Positions 13,196 through 24,565 of a stretch of DNA of 64,000 nt are shown piece by piece; the stretch's first letter is position 1, and every line of letters starts with the position of its first letter. The position numbers and the translations under genes were made by a program. Origin of the DNA: Spiroplasma turonicum (lineage in GTDB: Bacteria; Bacillota_I; Bacilli_A; Mycoplasmatales; Mycoplasmataceae). The DNA lies in the NCBI RefSeq assembly GCF_001262715.1, contig NZ_CP012328.1, forward strand, positions 434,001-498,000, read 5' to 3'. The notes under the pieces were generated by a model, which saw nothing but the letters and a program-made list of their open reading frames with translations, had not been told where the DNA came from and did no database searches.

Positions 13196-13622
13196 TCTTT
13201 CTGATATTTAACTTTTAATTATAAATTTTTATAACTATTATTTATTTAAATAATGTATTTATTAATAATATAATCTTTTAAATTAAATTTTTAAAAATAT
13301 TAAGCAAACCTAACTATAAATTTTAAAAAACTTTATTTTTAATTTTAAAATAAAACTTTTTTTATTTTATTGATAAAATTTTATAATAAATATACATAAT
13401 TAATATATATTTTGGTTTTATATATATTAAATGTATCTAATGTAATTAGCATTTATAACTAAATTTTATAATTTATCCTTTTGTATTTTTTATAATAACT
13501 TTTTCAATTATCTAAAATTAAATTTATCTCTAACATAATATATATTTTAATAAGTTACATAACAAAGTAAAAAAATATTTTATATAAATAAAAAGTTTTT
13601 TATACTAAAAAAACTTATATGT
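13196..13622. other. Gene-free AT-rich intergenic stretch
   Basis: No open frame, RNA gene or convincing hairpin is visible here; the sequence is runs of A and T. It separates the preceding membrane protein from the ABC permease, whose promoter begins at 13623. Confidence 0.6.
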
Positions 13623-13631
13623 TGGTATAAT
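13623..13631 (+). promoter_or_regulatory. Extended -10 promoter, ABC permease
   Basis: TGGTATAAT is a consensus -10 with a TGn extension. The start codon at 13649 is only 17 bases away, so the leader must be very short. The same nonamer occurs at three other places in this window. Confidence 0.55.
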
Positions 13632-13648
13632 TTTAAAGAGGAAAAAAA

Positions 13649-15661
13649 ATGGCAAATTTAATAAAGTGTAATTTAATAATTAATATTAAAAGCAAACTGT
13701 ATTTAATTTTTCTTATATTAATAATTTTAACAAATTTAGTTTCTTATTCTTTATTATTATTTATTGGTAAAGATGAAGAAGTGAGTAGAAAAATAAATAG
13801 CTTGCAAATTACTTTTTATTTTGAACTGATTAATATAATTTTTATTACAATTTTAACGATAATAATTAACAACAAGATTTTTTATTCATCTTTAAGAAAT
13901 GGCGAGACCAACATGGAAATTATAAGTGGTTATTCCAAAAACAAGATATGATTTTCTAAGTACTTAAGTAGCAAAATTTTTATAATAGTACCAATATTGA
14001 TAGAATGAATATTAGTTAATATACTATTATCTTTTTATGATGTAGAATATCAGCCATATTTAATTTCACAAAAAGTATTTTTTTGAATATTTTTAATCTT
14101 TATAACATTTATTTTAGATTTAGTTTATCAAATAGCATTGTGTTTTATTAAACAAGAATCTTTTATAACTATTCTTGTATTTCTAACTGCATTATTATTT
14201 TGTGTATTACTTATTTTAAATCTTTTAACAAAAAAAGACGATATAAGTGGTATAGGTAAGGTAAAAATGAATACGGCCTATAGAAAAATAAATGTTGTAT
14301 TGGATAATTTTAATAATTTATCTAATAAAACTAATGTTAGTGAAACTCAAAAATCTATTTTAGACTTAAAAACAGAAATATACATAAAAAATAACTTTGG
14401 AAATTATACTAAACTAAATGCAACCGACTTTAGTGATAATTTTATTGCAGATAATGCAGATAATAACCTAATTAAACTAGTTCTCGATGACTTAGAGATT
14501 ATAAAAAATAATAAAAATGAGTTTAATATGAATTTTAATGAATTAAATAATTTAAATTGAAGAGAAGTAGTTATAAAAAATGTTAATATATTAGAAACTT
14601 TATATAAAGTTACAAACGATAATTTTTATAAATTATTATTGGATAATTATAATATTAGATTTGATTATGAAAATATAAGTAGATCAAATCAAAGTTTTAT
14701 ATACTCAATAAAAGATTATAGTTTTGATAAAGAAGTACAAAACTATAACACAATTAAAAATAATCCAGAAATTGCAATTTTAATTAATATGTACTTATGT
14801 ATATTTGAAGAATTTTATAATATAAACGATGAATTAAACTATAATGATGATATTTATGAAATTTATATTCAACAAAACGATGTAAATGAAGCATATTTTA
14901 GTGAAGCACGATTCAATTTTTTAAATCAACTATCTGTAATGTTATATGGATATAAAGATGAACGATTTGATTATGTAATTGCAAATCAATCTTTTGGACC
15001 TAAAAGTAACTTAAAATATGATAGACAAGTAAATGATATTGAAAGTTTAAAAAGATATAGAAAAAATAATTATAGTGTAGAATATAATCTTTTTACTAAT
15101 ATGAATTCAAATTATAAGATAAGGTCATCAATTTTTAATGATAAAGAATGATATAAAAAAGTTAATCTAGATGAATTGATTAAAGTTTCTAATGCAATGA
15201 TTTTAAATAAAAACCCATTAACACCATTAAATTCAAAAAAATGAGATTTATATTTTGATATAGAACCATTAAACAAAGAACCAGAAGCTTCACCACCTTC
15301 ATGATGCAAGACAGAAGTAGTAAAATCTATAAAAGATGTTTATAACAATTCTCGATACTTCGGCTGTAGTATAAAAAATGCTTATATATCAAATTATACT
15401 AGTGGAGAAAATTACCCAACTCCAAGTAGTAGTGACTTGTTATTATTTTCAAAAGATAAAAAAACAGGATTTATGGCTAATGAATCACTTATTGACAATA
15501 ATTATAATATTGATATTTTTAGTGATAATTATTTTTCACAGAATAATAAAGGTTTTATTCTGAACTACTATTCTCTAATGATTCCTTGATTATTAATATC
15601 AATTTTACTAGATGTAAATACCTTCTTTATATTTAAATACAGATTCGAACATATGTGATAG
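13649..15661 (+). CDS. ABC-type permease with large external domain
   Basis: This gene encodes 670 residues with TGA as Trp; ATG follows AAAGAGGA. The N-terminal 195 residues hold about five membrane segments (roughly 15-38, 56-76, 108-126, 138-160, 168-190). The loop NGETNMEIISGYSKNKI resembles the conserved cytoplasmic loop of ABC-2-type permeases. About 440 hydrophilic residues follow, probably extracytoplasmic, with one last membrane segment near 640-660. The gene ends 13 bases before an ABC ATPase on the same strand, so the two form a transporter, more likely export than import because no binding protein is present. The substrate is unknown. An out-of-frame shadow frame lies at 15378-15563. 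Confidence 0.75.
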
Positions 15662-15674
15662 GATAAGTGATAAT

Positions 15675-16379
15675 ATGATTAAATTGATTAACGTACAAAA
15701 AAAAGTTAAAAATAAAATAATTTTAAATAATATTAATTTAGAAGTTAATAAAAATGATATTATTGGAATCGTTGGAGAAAATGGTAGCGGTAAATCTACA
15801 TTATTAAAAACCATTTTAGGTTTAAAACAAGCAACTAAAGGTGAAATCATTTATAATGAAAAAAGTTTTAGTTATTTTCCTGATGTTAATAATATGATTA
15901 CAAGTTTGATTCCTTTAGATTTAATTAGCCATTATTGTTATATAAATAATATTAAATTTAAAGAAATAAAAAAAAGATATGATTTTTTGATCAATGAACT
16001 AAATTTAAATAGTTTAATTAAAACGAATATGAAAAATTTAAGTACGGGAGAAAAGAAAAGAATTTATATGTTAATTATATTATTAATTAAAAAAAGTACA
16101 TTTTTCTTTGATGAACCTACTGATAATTTAGATAAAGAGTATAATAAAATATTTGATTCTATACTTGAAGATTTGATATTAAAAGATAGTACAATAGTAG
16201 TTGTATCACATTCTTATGACTTTTTAGAAAAGTTTATAAATAAATTAATAGTATTGAATGAAGGAAAAATAATTTATAATGACAAGTTTAACAAAGGTGA
16301 CAATATAAAAAATATTTTACTTAACTTAAAAAATAAAAGTATAGAAGTTAATCAACAAAGCAGCTTAGTGAATTGATAA
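15675..16379 (+). CDS. ABC transporter ATP-binding protein
   Basis: This gene encodes 234 residues. It shows the standard nucleotide-binding domain: Walker A GENGSGKST (about 35-43), signature LSTGEKKRIYM (about 121-131), Walker B STFFFDEPTDNLD (from 142) and the switch His in VVVSHSYD. The penultimate codon is TGA (Trp), followed by TAA, so the true stop is at 16377-16379. It is paired with the permease immediately upstream and probably energises it. The signature LSTGEKKR and small size fit export-type or bacitracin/lantibiotic-type ATPases, but the substrate cannot be read from sequence. Confidence 0.88.
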
Positions 16380-16391
16380 AGATTATTATAT

Positions 16392-16420
16392 ATTGCATTA
16401 TAATTAATGCAATTTTTTTT
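16392..16420 (+). terminator. Terminator after ABC operon
   Basis: A nine-base stem, ATTGCATTA with TAATGCAAT, closes over a four-base loop and is followed by eight T. It ends the permease/ATPase transcript before nagA. Confidence 0.85.
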
Positions 16421-16479
16421 CTTTTTTTATTATTAATCTAGTAATTTAAATTAAAATATATTTATCGGAGGCGAATCAA

Positions 16480-17625
16480 ATGATTTTAAAAAATGCAAAA
16501 ATAGTTTTAGAAAATAATATTATTATTGGATGATTAGAAATAGAAAATAATATTATAAAATCTATAAATGAAGGAAGCACTGATTTAGATGGTATTAATT
16601 TAAATGAAAATTGAATTTTACCAGGGTTTATTGATTGTCATGTTCATGGGGGATATGGTGTTGATTTTGAAACTGGTTCATTAGAAAGTTATAAACTTTT
16701 TTCAAATAAAGTTGTTAGAGAAGGGATAACATCATATGTTCAAGGTAGTGTAACTAATTCATTAGAATCTAATTTAATGTTTATGTCAGAATTTAAAAAA
16801 TTTATGAATTTAAATTATAAAGATGGAGCAAAGTGTTTAGGAATACATTTAGAAGGGCCTTTTATTTCACCAGATAAAAAAGGTGCTCATGAGTTATCAT
16901 TACTTGAGAAACCAAATATTCAAACATTACAAAAACTTATAGAAGCATCAGGAAATAATATTAAAATTGTAACTTATGCTCCAGATCTTCAAGATGGTTC
17001 TTTCACAAAATATATGTTGGAAAATAATATTATACCAAGTGTTGGACACACTAATATAAGTTTTTCAGATTGTGAGAGAGATTATGAAATTGGTTTCAGA
17101 CATATTACTCATTTATTTAATGGAATGAGTGGAGTGTCACAATATGAGCCAGGATTAGCAATGTTTTCATTATATAAAGATGATATACTTTGTGAAGTTA
17201 TATCTGATGGGATACATATTAATCCCGATACTTTAAAATTTATTTATAAAGTTAAAGGCCCAAATTCAATTTGTATAATTACTGATGCTATGAATGCAAA
17301 AGGATTAGATGATGGAGAATATAAACTAGGTAACTTAGAAGTTATTAAAAAAGGTATGAAAGTTTCATTAAAATCAAGTGGCGTACTTGCAGGTGCTGGT
17401 GCAACATATGATCACAATGTTAGAACTTTTTATAGCGCTATTGATAATTTAAGCATGACAAACTTAATTAAAATGACTTCAATTAATATTGCTAAACAGC
17501 TTAATATATTTGATAAAACTGGAAGTATAGAAGTAAATAAAATTGCTGATTTAGTTATATTAGATCAAAACTTAAATGTCAAAAAAACAATTGTTGAAGG
17601 AAAAATATTATATGAATCAAAATAA
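16480..17625 (+). CDS. nagA: N-acetylglucosamine-6-phosphate deacetylase
   Basis: NagA removes acetate from GlcNAc-6-phosphate to give glucosamine-6-phosphate, a cytoplasmic step of amino-sugar catabolism. It encodes 381 residues, the normal length, with ATG after CGGAGGCG. Amidohydrolase features are all present: HVHGG (H54, H56), HLEGPFIS (E125 is the usual metal ligand), GHTN (H190), HLFNGM (H211) and TDAMNAKG with catalytic Asp269. The gene leads an apparent four-gene operon: the next gene starts inside its last codons. No nagB is visible in the window, so the following deamination must be encoded elsewhere. Confidence 0.95.
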
Positions 17626-18217
17626 TAAAGTTAACCCAAAAACATTTATTATAGTTAAATTTTTGTTCACAATAGGTTTCATATTAATTTATTCAACTTC
17701 ATTAGTTTTGTTATTAAAAACTATAAAAGAACAAAAATTAAGTACTGAGGTTTTTTTAACAAATAAAAACTTTTTTACTATAAATTTTTTTATTTTATTT
17801 TTATCACTAACATCATTTTTGGCATTTTATTTTATACGTTTAAATATAAAAAAGAAGTTAAATTATAAGTTTAATAATAAAGAAATTATTTATAATTGAC
17901 TTATTTTTATTTCAATTTCAATTTCAATTCTTTTAGCTTTATTTGTATCAACAAGTGTATTAATTAGTAATATAAATCATTTCATTGCATCAATTGTAAT
18001 AATGATTATTCAGATTCTCTTTGGTGTAATATGTTCTATATTAGAAGGCATAAGTAGATTAAAAGAACAACAACTTGCAAATAATAGTTGATTTGAAAAT
18101 ACTGAAGTTATTAAAAAAAACAACAAATCAGATAATGACAAAGAAAACATTAGTAAAATAAATAAAGTAAAAGATAATTTTAATCCTTTCAAGGAAGTAG
18201 ATGATAATAATGATTAG
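17612..18217 (+). CDS. Small four-helix membrane protein
   Basis: This gene encodes 201 residues. ATG 17612 lies inside the last codons of nagA in another frame, with GAAGGA upstream, suggesting translational coupling. Four membrane segments are visible: about 13-36, 53-76, 95-117 and 121-143. The C-terminal 55 residues are hydrophilic and Lys/Asn-rich and probably cytoplasmic. I do not recognise a family. It overlaps the next gene by 17 bases. Its position between nagA and an oxidoreductase suggests shared expression, not a shared reaction. Confidence 0.75.
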
Positions 18218-19175
18218 GTTTGGTACAATAGGGACATCAAAAATTGTTAATGATTTTATTGAAGCAAGTTTAAAGAGTAATCAGTTAAAAGTAACTTGTT
18301 GTTACTCAAGAGATAAAACAAAAGCAAGAAATTTAATCAATAAATTTTCTATTTATGCAGTTGCCACCGATAAGTTTGACATTTTAATTGATGAAGCAGA
18401 TGCAATTTATATTGCTTCGCCAAATGGGTTACATTATGAACAAGCTAAGTATTTTTTATCTCAGCAAAAGCATGTTTTACTTGAAAAACCTTTAACATTA
18501 GATTTTAAACAAGCTGAAGAATTATTTGAAATAGCTATAAAAAATGGTGTTGTACTAATGGAAGCTTATAAGACAATACATTTACCACAGTTTAAACATT
18601 TACTTGATTTTACAAATAGTTATCAACCATTTATGATTAATTTGAATTTAAATAAAGTTACTTCGCGTATAAAAAATCTAAAGAATAGAATAATAGATAA
18701 TATATTTGATTATGAATTGGGTAGAGGTTCAACATATGATTTATTAATCTATCCAGTAGAGCTAAGTGTTGCATTATTTGGTAAGGTAGAATCAGTAAAA
18801 GCATTTGGTCAAAAGCTAGAGAATAAAAGTGGTTTAACTGATTGTGTTATTATAAAACATCAAAGTGGTGTTATTTCTAATATTACTTGCAGTAAAGTAA
18901 CCAATGGAATAATTGAAAATGAAATATTATCTGATGGTTTGACTATGACTTTTAAAGATCTTATAAATTTAAAAAGTATAAGCATACACAAACATAACGA
19001 CCCAAATATAAATGAATTAAACTATGAAGTTTTAGAAAATAATCTTGTTTATGAAATGTTAGTATTTACTAAAATGATTGAAACAAATGATTATGCTTTA
19101 AGAGATTATTTAATGAATATCTCGTTAGAAGCATTAAAAACATTAAATATCATAGAAAAAGAGCAAAATCAATAA
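18201..19175 (+). CDS. Gfo/Idh/MocA family oxidoreductase
   Basis: This gene encodes 324 residues of an NAD(P)-dependent sugar-type oxidoreductase. The N-terminal Rossmann motif GTIGTSKI is followed by IASPNGLHYEQA and the family's EKP motif in LLEKPLT, with the catalytic Lys at about residue 96. The C-terminal half has the expected mixed-sheet domain, including GRGSTYDLLIYPVELS. I place the start at ATG 18201, five bases after AAGGA; ATG 18210 is also possible. It overlaps the upstream gene and lies 10 bases before deoC. The substrate is not known; its neighbours suggest a sugar or sugar phosphate. Confidence 0.9.
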   Translation: MIIMIRFGTIGTSKIVNDFIEASLKSNQLKVTCCYSRDKTKARNLINKFSIYAVATDKFDILIDEADAIYIASPNGLHYEQAKYFLSQQKHVLLEKPLTLDFKQAEELFEIAIKNGVVLMEAYKTIHLPQFKHLLDFTNSYQPFMINLNLNKVTSRIKNLKNRIIDNIFDYELGRGSTYDLLIYPVELSVALFGKVESVKAFGQKLENKSGLTDCVIIKHQSGVISNITCSKVTNGIIENEILSDGLTMTFKDLINLKSISIHKHNDPNINELNYEVLENNLVYEMLVFTKMIETNDYALRDYLMNISLEALKTLNIIEKEQNQ

Positions 19176-19185
19176 AGGAGAATTT

Positions 19186-19851
19186 ATGAATAAATTAAGT
19201 AGCTACATTGATCATACATTATTAAAACCAGAAGCAACTTCTGATGATATTAAAAAATTATGTAAAGAAGCAATAGATAATAATTTTGCAACAGTTTGTG
19301 TAAACCCATTTAGAGTTAAAGAAGCAAAAAAATACTTAGAAGGTTCAAATGTAGGTATTACAACAGTTGTTGGATTTCCATTAGGTGCTAATTTAACAGA
19401 GGTCAAAGTTTTAGAAACAACATTGGCAATAAATGAAGGAGCATCAGAAATTGATATGGTAGTTAATATTGGTGCCATAAAAGATAAAAACTGGGAATAT
19501 GTTTTAAACGATATGAAACAAGTTAAATTAGTATCTAAAACAAATATTGTTAAAGTTATTTTAGAAAACTGTTTGCTTGATAAAGAAGAGATTGAAAAAG
19601 TTTGTAAACTTGCTATTGAAGCAGGATTAGACTTTGTAAAAACATCAACAGGATTTTCTAAAAGTGGAGCAACTTTTGAAGATGTAAAATTTATGAAAAA
19701 AGTTGTAGGGGATAATTGTAAAGTTAAAGCCGCAGGTGGTGTTAGAACAACTTTTGACGCTTTAGAAATGATAAAAAACGGGGCAGATAGACTTGGTACT
19801 AGTGGAGGAGTTAATATTGTCAATGGTGATTTAAATAAATCTGATTATTAA
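19186..19851 (+). CDS. deoC: Deoxyribose-phosphate aldolase
   Basis: DeoC cleaves 2-deoxyribose-5-phosphate to acetaldehyde and glyceraldehyde-3-phosphate, letting deoxynucleosides feed glycolysis. It encodes 221 residues, the normal length, with ATG after AAAGGAGAA. It has SEIDMVVNIG (Asp90), the Schiff-base Lys152 in DFVKTSTGF, and Lys181 in VKAAGGVRT, so it should be active. Residue 102 or so (DKNWEY) is encoded by TGG, uncommon here. It is the last gene of the nagA operon and works with the DeoD phosphorylase and nucleoside transporter encoded a few kilobases downstream. Confidence 0.96.
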   Translation: MNKLSSYIDHTLLKPEATSDDIKKLCKEAIDNNFATVCVNPFRVKEAKKYLEGSNVGITTVVGFPLGANLTEVKVLETTLAINEGASEIDMVVNIGAIKDKNWEYVLNDMKQVKLVSKTNIVKVILENCLLDKEEIEKVCKLAIEAGLDFVKTSTGFSKSGATFEDVKFMKKVVGDNCKVKAAGGVRTTFDALEMIKNGADRLGTSGGVNIVNGDLNKSDY

Positions 19852-19886
19852 TTAAATGAAAAATTGAAATATGTTATAAATATAAA

Positions 19887-19914
19887 AATGACACTTAAAC
19901 AAGTGTCATTTTTA
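19887..19914. terminator. Bidirectional terminator, deoC and NAMPT
   Basis: A ten-base stem AATGACACTT/AAGTGTCATT with loop AAAC is followed by T on the plus strand and by an A/T run giving U on the minus strand. It sits between two convergent genes and can serve both. Confidence 0.8.
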
Positions 19915-21414
19915 TTAAAACAATCATTTTAGTAATTCTTTTTTTTCATTTGGTAATGAAGCTTTTCACTCTAAAATTGATAAGTTTTCTATTATATTGA
20001 TCTCAATATCATTTTCAATATTAGTGAACTCAAATTTAATTAATCCTTTTCTTGAGTTTTTTAAGGATTCTTTATAAGGTTGTTTTTGCATAACAACATT
20101 TTTATTTTCTATTTTACCAAAAGTTACTTTTTGAGCAATACTTAATGAATCTCTTCGTATGCTTCAAGAATAGTTATGTGAACCAATTCCAAAGTTTACA
20201 TTGCTAGATGCATAACCTAATCTGGTTAGATTATCTAATAGATCTTTTGCTTTTTTAAAACTTATGTTATCCCCAAAAATTAATCCAATTTTATCATTTA
20301 AAACTTTATATCCTTTTGAATTTATTTTATGACCAAATAAATTATCAATAAACTTTATTATTCCTATTTTTTCGCTTTCAAATTTAGAATCATCATCTTT
20401 ATTATTACCGATTATTAGTTCAATAGGATTAAGAGAATCTGGTCGAATTACCAATTTACCATTCCTTTGCAGTATTTTATCTTTTAATCTTGGTAAATAA
20501 ACTTCTAAAACATTAAATATGTTTCAAGTGTCACTAACAATTGATAATATTCCAGTAGGGTATAAATCTAATAATCTCTCATAGGTTTCAAACTCTTTAT
20601 CTTTTGAACCTGCAGACATAACTGAATGTTCGGTAGCAAAAACGCTTGTACCAATTACTTTATTTTTTTTGTTTATAAAACAATCTAAATATTTTGAAAG
20701 TTCTTTTATACTTGGTAAGTTATCACTTCCTATAAAATTCATTAAGTGACCAATCCCAGTTTTTATTGAACCATAATTTGTACATATACCTCTTTGTGAA
20801 AAGTCATGAAATTGATATGGTATATGTTCATCATTTTCACAAGTAAAAGATGAGTATTTTTTTGCAAGTTTTTTAAATTGTAAACTAACATTTCCAGAAG
20901 TTATTATTGGTCAAATTTCACTTATTAATCAAGTTTCAATAAAACCAACTAATCAATAAAATCTCGGATTTGTATTTCAAATAAATACAAGAGGAGTATT
21001 TTCAGTAACTTTTATTTTTTTATTAAATTGCTTTTCAAAGTACTCTAAAGTTATAAAGTCTATTGGTAGTTTTTTTAGATTAGTATGCATATATTCGAAA
21101 TCAGAAATCATTGAATCTGTGTATCTTATATTAGTATAATTGTTTAAATCATTAATTTCATCTAATATGTCTGTTCAATTTTTTGTAAAAAAATTTTCTT
21201 CTCATTCCTCAATTAACTTTTTGAAAGTGTAATCAATACCATAAGAATAAATATATTCAATTTTTTCATCATCAATATTAAATTCCTTTTCAAATGCTTT
21301 GAAACTTCTAGTAGTTATATTTGCAAAAAGAAACGTTGTTTTTTCTGGATATTGATCTTTATGATCTAATTTATAACTATCAGTTTTAAATAAACTTATC
21401 ATTTTATTCTCCAT
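19915..21414 (-). CDS. Nicotinamide phosphoribosyltransferase family
   Basis: The gene encodes 499 residues on the minus strand with TGA as Trp. Sequence order matches the long NAMPT-type enzymes that make NMN from nicotinamide and PRPP, not the shorter PncB type: FKTDSYKLDH near the N-terminus, YQFHDFSQRGI, MNFIGSDN, TSVFATEHSV with the phospho-accepting-type His, VIRPDSLNP, GYKVLNDKIGLIFGD and FGIGSHNYS. The length is close to the roughly 490 residues of NAMPT. Some residues differ from the animal enzyme (RPDSLNP for RPDSGDP), so specificity for nicotinamide rather than nicotinate is likely but not proven. It is a single-gene unit with a shared terminator. Confidence 0.85.
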
Positions 21415-21544
21415 TCATTTAAATATATTTTAAACTAAAAAGGTTTTATTTATATAGATAAGTAATCACTTTATTAGATAATAAAAATATGTACATTTTA
21501 TAAAGAATAACTAATTGATAAAACAAAACTATAGTTTTAGTTAA

Positions 21545-21572
21545 TTGATTATCTTTATTTAAGTTGTATAAT
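21545..21572 (+). promoter_or_regulatory. Promoter of nucleoside transport operon
   Basis: TTGATT, a 16-base spacer, and consensus TATAAT at 21567-21572 precede the lipoprotein start by 26 bases. It lies in the divergent gap after the minus-strand NAMPT gene. Confidence 0.65.
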
Positions 21573-21598
21573 AGTAAAAGAAATGAAAGAGAATAAAT

Positions 21599-23011
21599 AT
21601 GAAAAAATTAATTAGTTTTTTAATGGTTGCAACAATAATTACTCAACCAATAAGTCATATTTTATCTTGTGGCACAAACAATATGTATAGTGAAATTTGA
21701 ATGATTGCAAATGATGGTTATCATGATGATAAGTCTTTTACTGAGTATGTTTATAAAGGTGCAGATGATTTTGTAAAAAAAATTATAGGTTTGTCTGATT
21801 ATGATGCTGCATATTCTGAAATGGGTGAAATTGGTGAAGCATCATTAAAAACTGGATATGAAAATGCAGTAGCTGGTGGGGCTAAAACTCTAGTTCTTTC
21901 TGGCTATTCACATGATGTTGTTGCAAAAGGTTATTTTGAAGAAGTTATTAAAAAAGTTAATGGTTCTGCTGTAATAATTGATAATAAAACTTATAAAGAA
22001 TGAACTTCAACTGTCGGGATTCAATATCGAGCTGAAATATCTGGATTTTATGCTGGTTTATCATCAATAATATGATCAATTATAAATGGTAATTATAAAG
22101 AATTTGAAGATCATAAAGAACTTGGGTTAGCAACTTTTGGTGGTTTATTACCAGGAAATGAAAATAGTGTGATAAATTTCATGGCTGGTTTTTTAACTTC
22201 AGTTGATGTTTGAAATGAAATCCAATCAAATAAAGAATATTCTAATTTAAAAAATAACATTTTATCACTTGATCAAGATAATGCTCTTTCATCTTGATTT
22301 AGTAACAAAAGTAATTCTGTAAAAAGAACTCAAAATGATCCTAAAAGTGATAATGATTCTATTTGACAGTCAGGTTCATATACTGCTGGTAAAGGTAAGG
22401 ATTTATCAAATACGTTAATAAATAATGGAGCTAATATATTATTGCCCGTTGCTGGACCTCAAACTGAAGATGCATTATCAATTTTAAAGAATGATCCATC
22501 AAAAAAATGTAAATTAATTGGTGTTGATATTGATGTTTCAAACATTTATACTTCTTATGAAAATTTAATTTTGACTTCAGCTACAAAGGAGTTAACAGAA
22601 GGCGGAATTATAGGTATTGGTCATACTCAAGCATACAAAGATAATGCCGAATATCAAGACAAGGTTGCAAAATATGCAAATGATAAGGACTTAAATGTAT
22701 ATTTATTTGATGAAGCTACTAGAAAGTTCTCTGGTGAAAAAGTAAACTTTGATTCAGAAAAAGGTAAAAGTTGACAAGGAAAAACTGCATGGCTAAGTGG
22801 TGATGCTTCATCTGGCAATAATAATCTAATTTCAGATGATATAATGAATAAAATAAAACTTGTTTTTTCTAAAGATTTATTGTTAGGAATGTCTAATTTT
22901 TATTATGAAAATTCAATGTTTAATGTAAATAAAAAAGCTTATGAATTATTGGAACATAGTTTTACTGAAAAAATGAGTTCAAAAGTATTAGAAAGTTTAA
23001 AAAATAGTTAA
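21599..23011 (+). CDS. BMP-family nucleoside-binding lipoprotein
   Basis: This gene encodes 470 residues with TGA as Trp. It has a lipoprotein signal with lipobox HILSC (Cys24). The body matches the BMP/PnrA/Med class of purine nucleoside binding proteins: IWMIANDGYHDDKSF near the mature N-terminus, the TVGIQYRAEISGFYAGL region, GANILLPVAGPQTEDAL and GVDIDVSN. It should capture nucleosides at the cell surface and hand them to the ABC transporter encoded next. At 470 residues it is longer than the usual 350, with an inserted hydrophilic segment around 215-265. It starts the operon of lipoprotein, ATPase, two permeases and phosphorylase. Confidence 0.9.
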
Positions 23012-23030
23012 AATTTTTGAAAGGTTTGTA

Positions 23031-24563
23031 ATGAGTAAAGAATTAGCAGTTGAAATGTTAAATATTTCAATGAAATTTAATGAGAAAACTTATGCTAATA
23101 AAAATGTAAATTTCTCAGTTTTAAAAGGAGAAGTTCATGCATTAGTTGGTGAAAATGGTGCTGGAAAATCAACTTTATTGTCTGTTCTTTTTGGTATTTA
23201 TGAACCAACATTTGGAGAAATTAAAATAAATGGTATACAACAAAATATTTCAAACCCAATAGTTGCAAATAGTTTAAAAATAGGTATGGTGCATCAACAT
23301 TTTCATTTTGTTGAAATATTTAAATTATGAGAAAATATCTCACTAGGTGCTGAAATTAAAAAATTAAAACTTTTTAATAATAAAAAACAAATAATAAAAA
23401 AAATTAGCATAATAATGAAAGAAAATGACTTAACTCTAAATTTAAATAAACTAGCTAAAAACGCTTCTGTAGGAGAATTACAAAAAGCTGAAATTTTAAA
23501 ATTATTATATAGAGATTCTGAAATACTAATCTTTGATGAACCAACTGCTGTTTTAACACCATTAGAAATAGAAGGGTTTTTAAATGTTTTAAAAACTTTA
23601 AAAAATAATGGAAAAACAATTATTTTAATTTCACATAAGATGAAAGAAATTGAAAAAGTAGCGGATAGAGCGACTGTAATACGAAAAGGTGAAATAGTTG
23701 GAACTTATAATATGAATGAAGTATCTATTGATGATTTATCTGTTAAAATGGTAGGTAGAAATTTAAAAGTAATAAAAAACACTCATAACTTTAAAGGTGA
23801 AGAACAAGTATTAAAAATTAACAATATTAATGTAACTAGTATAAACAATAAAAAAATTCAAGCATTAAAAAACTTTTCTTTAGATATTAAAGCTGGTGAA
23901 ATTCTTGGAATAGCTGGTGTGGAAGGAAATGGGCAATCAGAACTAGCAAATGTAATTTCAGGTCTTCAAAAAGTTAAATCAGGAGAAATATTTATAAAAA
24001 ACATTAAAATTAATGACAAATCAATTTATTCAAGGTTTCATACTTATAAAATGTCACATATACCACTAGATAGACAAAAACATGGTTTAATTTTAGATTT
24101 TAATGTTTTAGAAAATAGTGTGCTTCAAGATATTGGAGAAAAACCATTCTCAAATAAACTTGGTATAATTAATAAATATGAAATAAAAAAACGTGGCTTA
24201 AAAATTATAAATAAATATGACGTTAGAGATTCTAATGGTGGATATGCAATTACTAGAAGTTTATCTGGTGGAAACCAGCAAAAACTTATAATAGGAAGAG
24301 AATTATCAAGAGAAAGTGACTTCATATTAATATATCAACCAACAAGAGGACTTGATGTAGGTTCAATAGAATTTATTCACTCACAAATTATTGAAGCTAA
24401 AAAGAAAAATAAAGCAATTTTATTAATAAGTTATGAACTTTCTGAAATTATAAATTTATCTGATAGGGTTATTGTTATTAATTCAGGAAATGTTGTAGGT
24501 GAATTAGTTGGTAATAAAATAAATTATGATTTAATTGGAAAAATGATGATGGGAAATAATTAG
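23031..24563 (+). CDS. Nucleoside ABC transporter, double ATPase
   Basis: This gene encodes 510 residues with two tandem nucleotide-binding domains, the layout of sugar/nucleoside importers such as the YufO type. Domain 1 has an intact Walker A GENGAGKST (about 40-48), the family's altered signature ASVGELQKAEILK, and Walker B ILIFDEPTAVLTP. Domain 2 has the expected degenerate P-loop GVEGNGQSE (Lys replaced by Gln), the good signature LSGGNQQK and FILIYQPTRGLD, where the usual catalytic Glu region is changed to QPTRGLD as in this family. GTAA-TG start after GAAAGG; 19 bases after the lipoprotein. It powers the two permeases that follow. Confidence 0.94.
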
Positions 24564-24565
24564 TT

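Noticed and set aside
15378-15563. Short plus-strand frame inside the ABC permease
   Set aside because: Wrong phase relative to the continuous permease frame.
19212-19823. Long minus-strand open frame opposite deoC
   Set aside because: It mirrors a textbook deoC gene codon by codon and shows no start site or domain.
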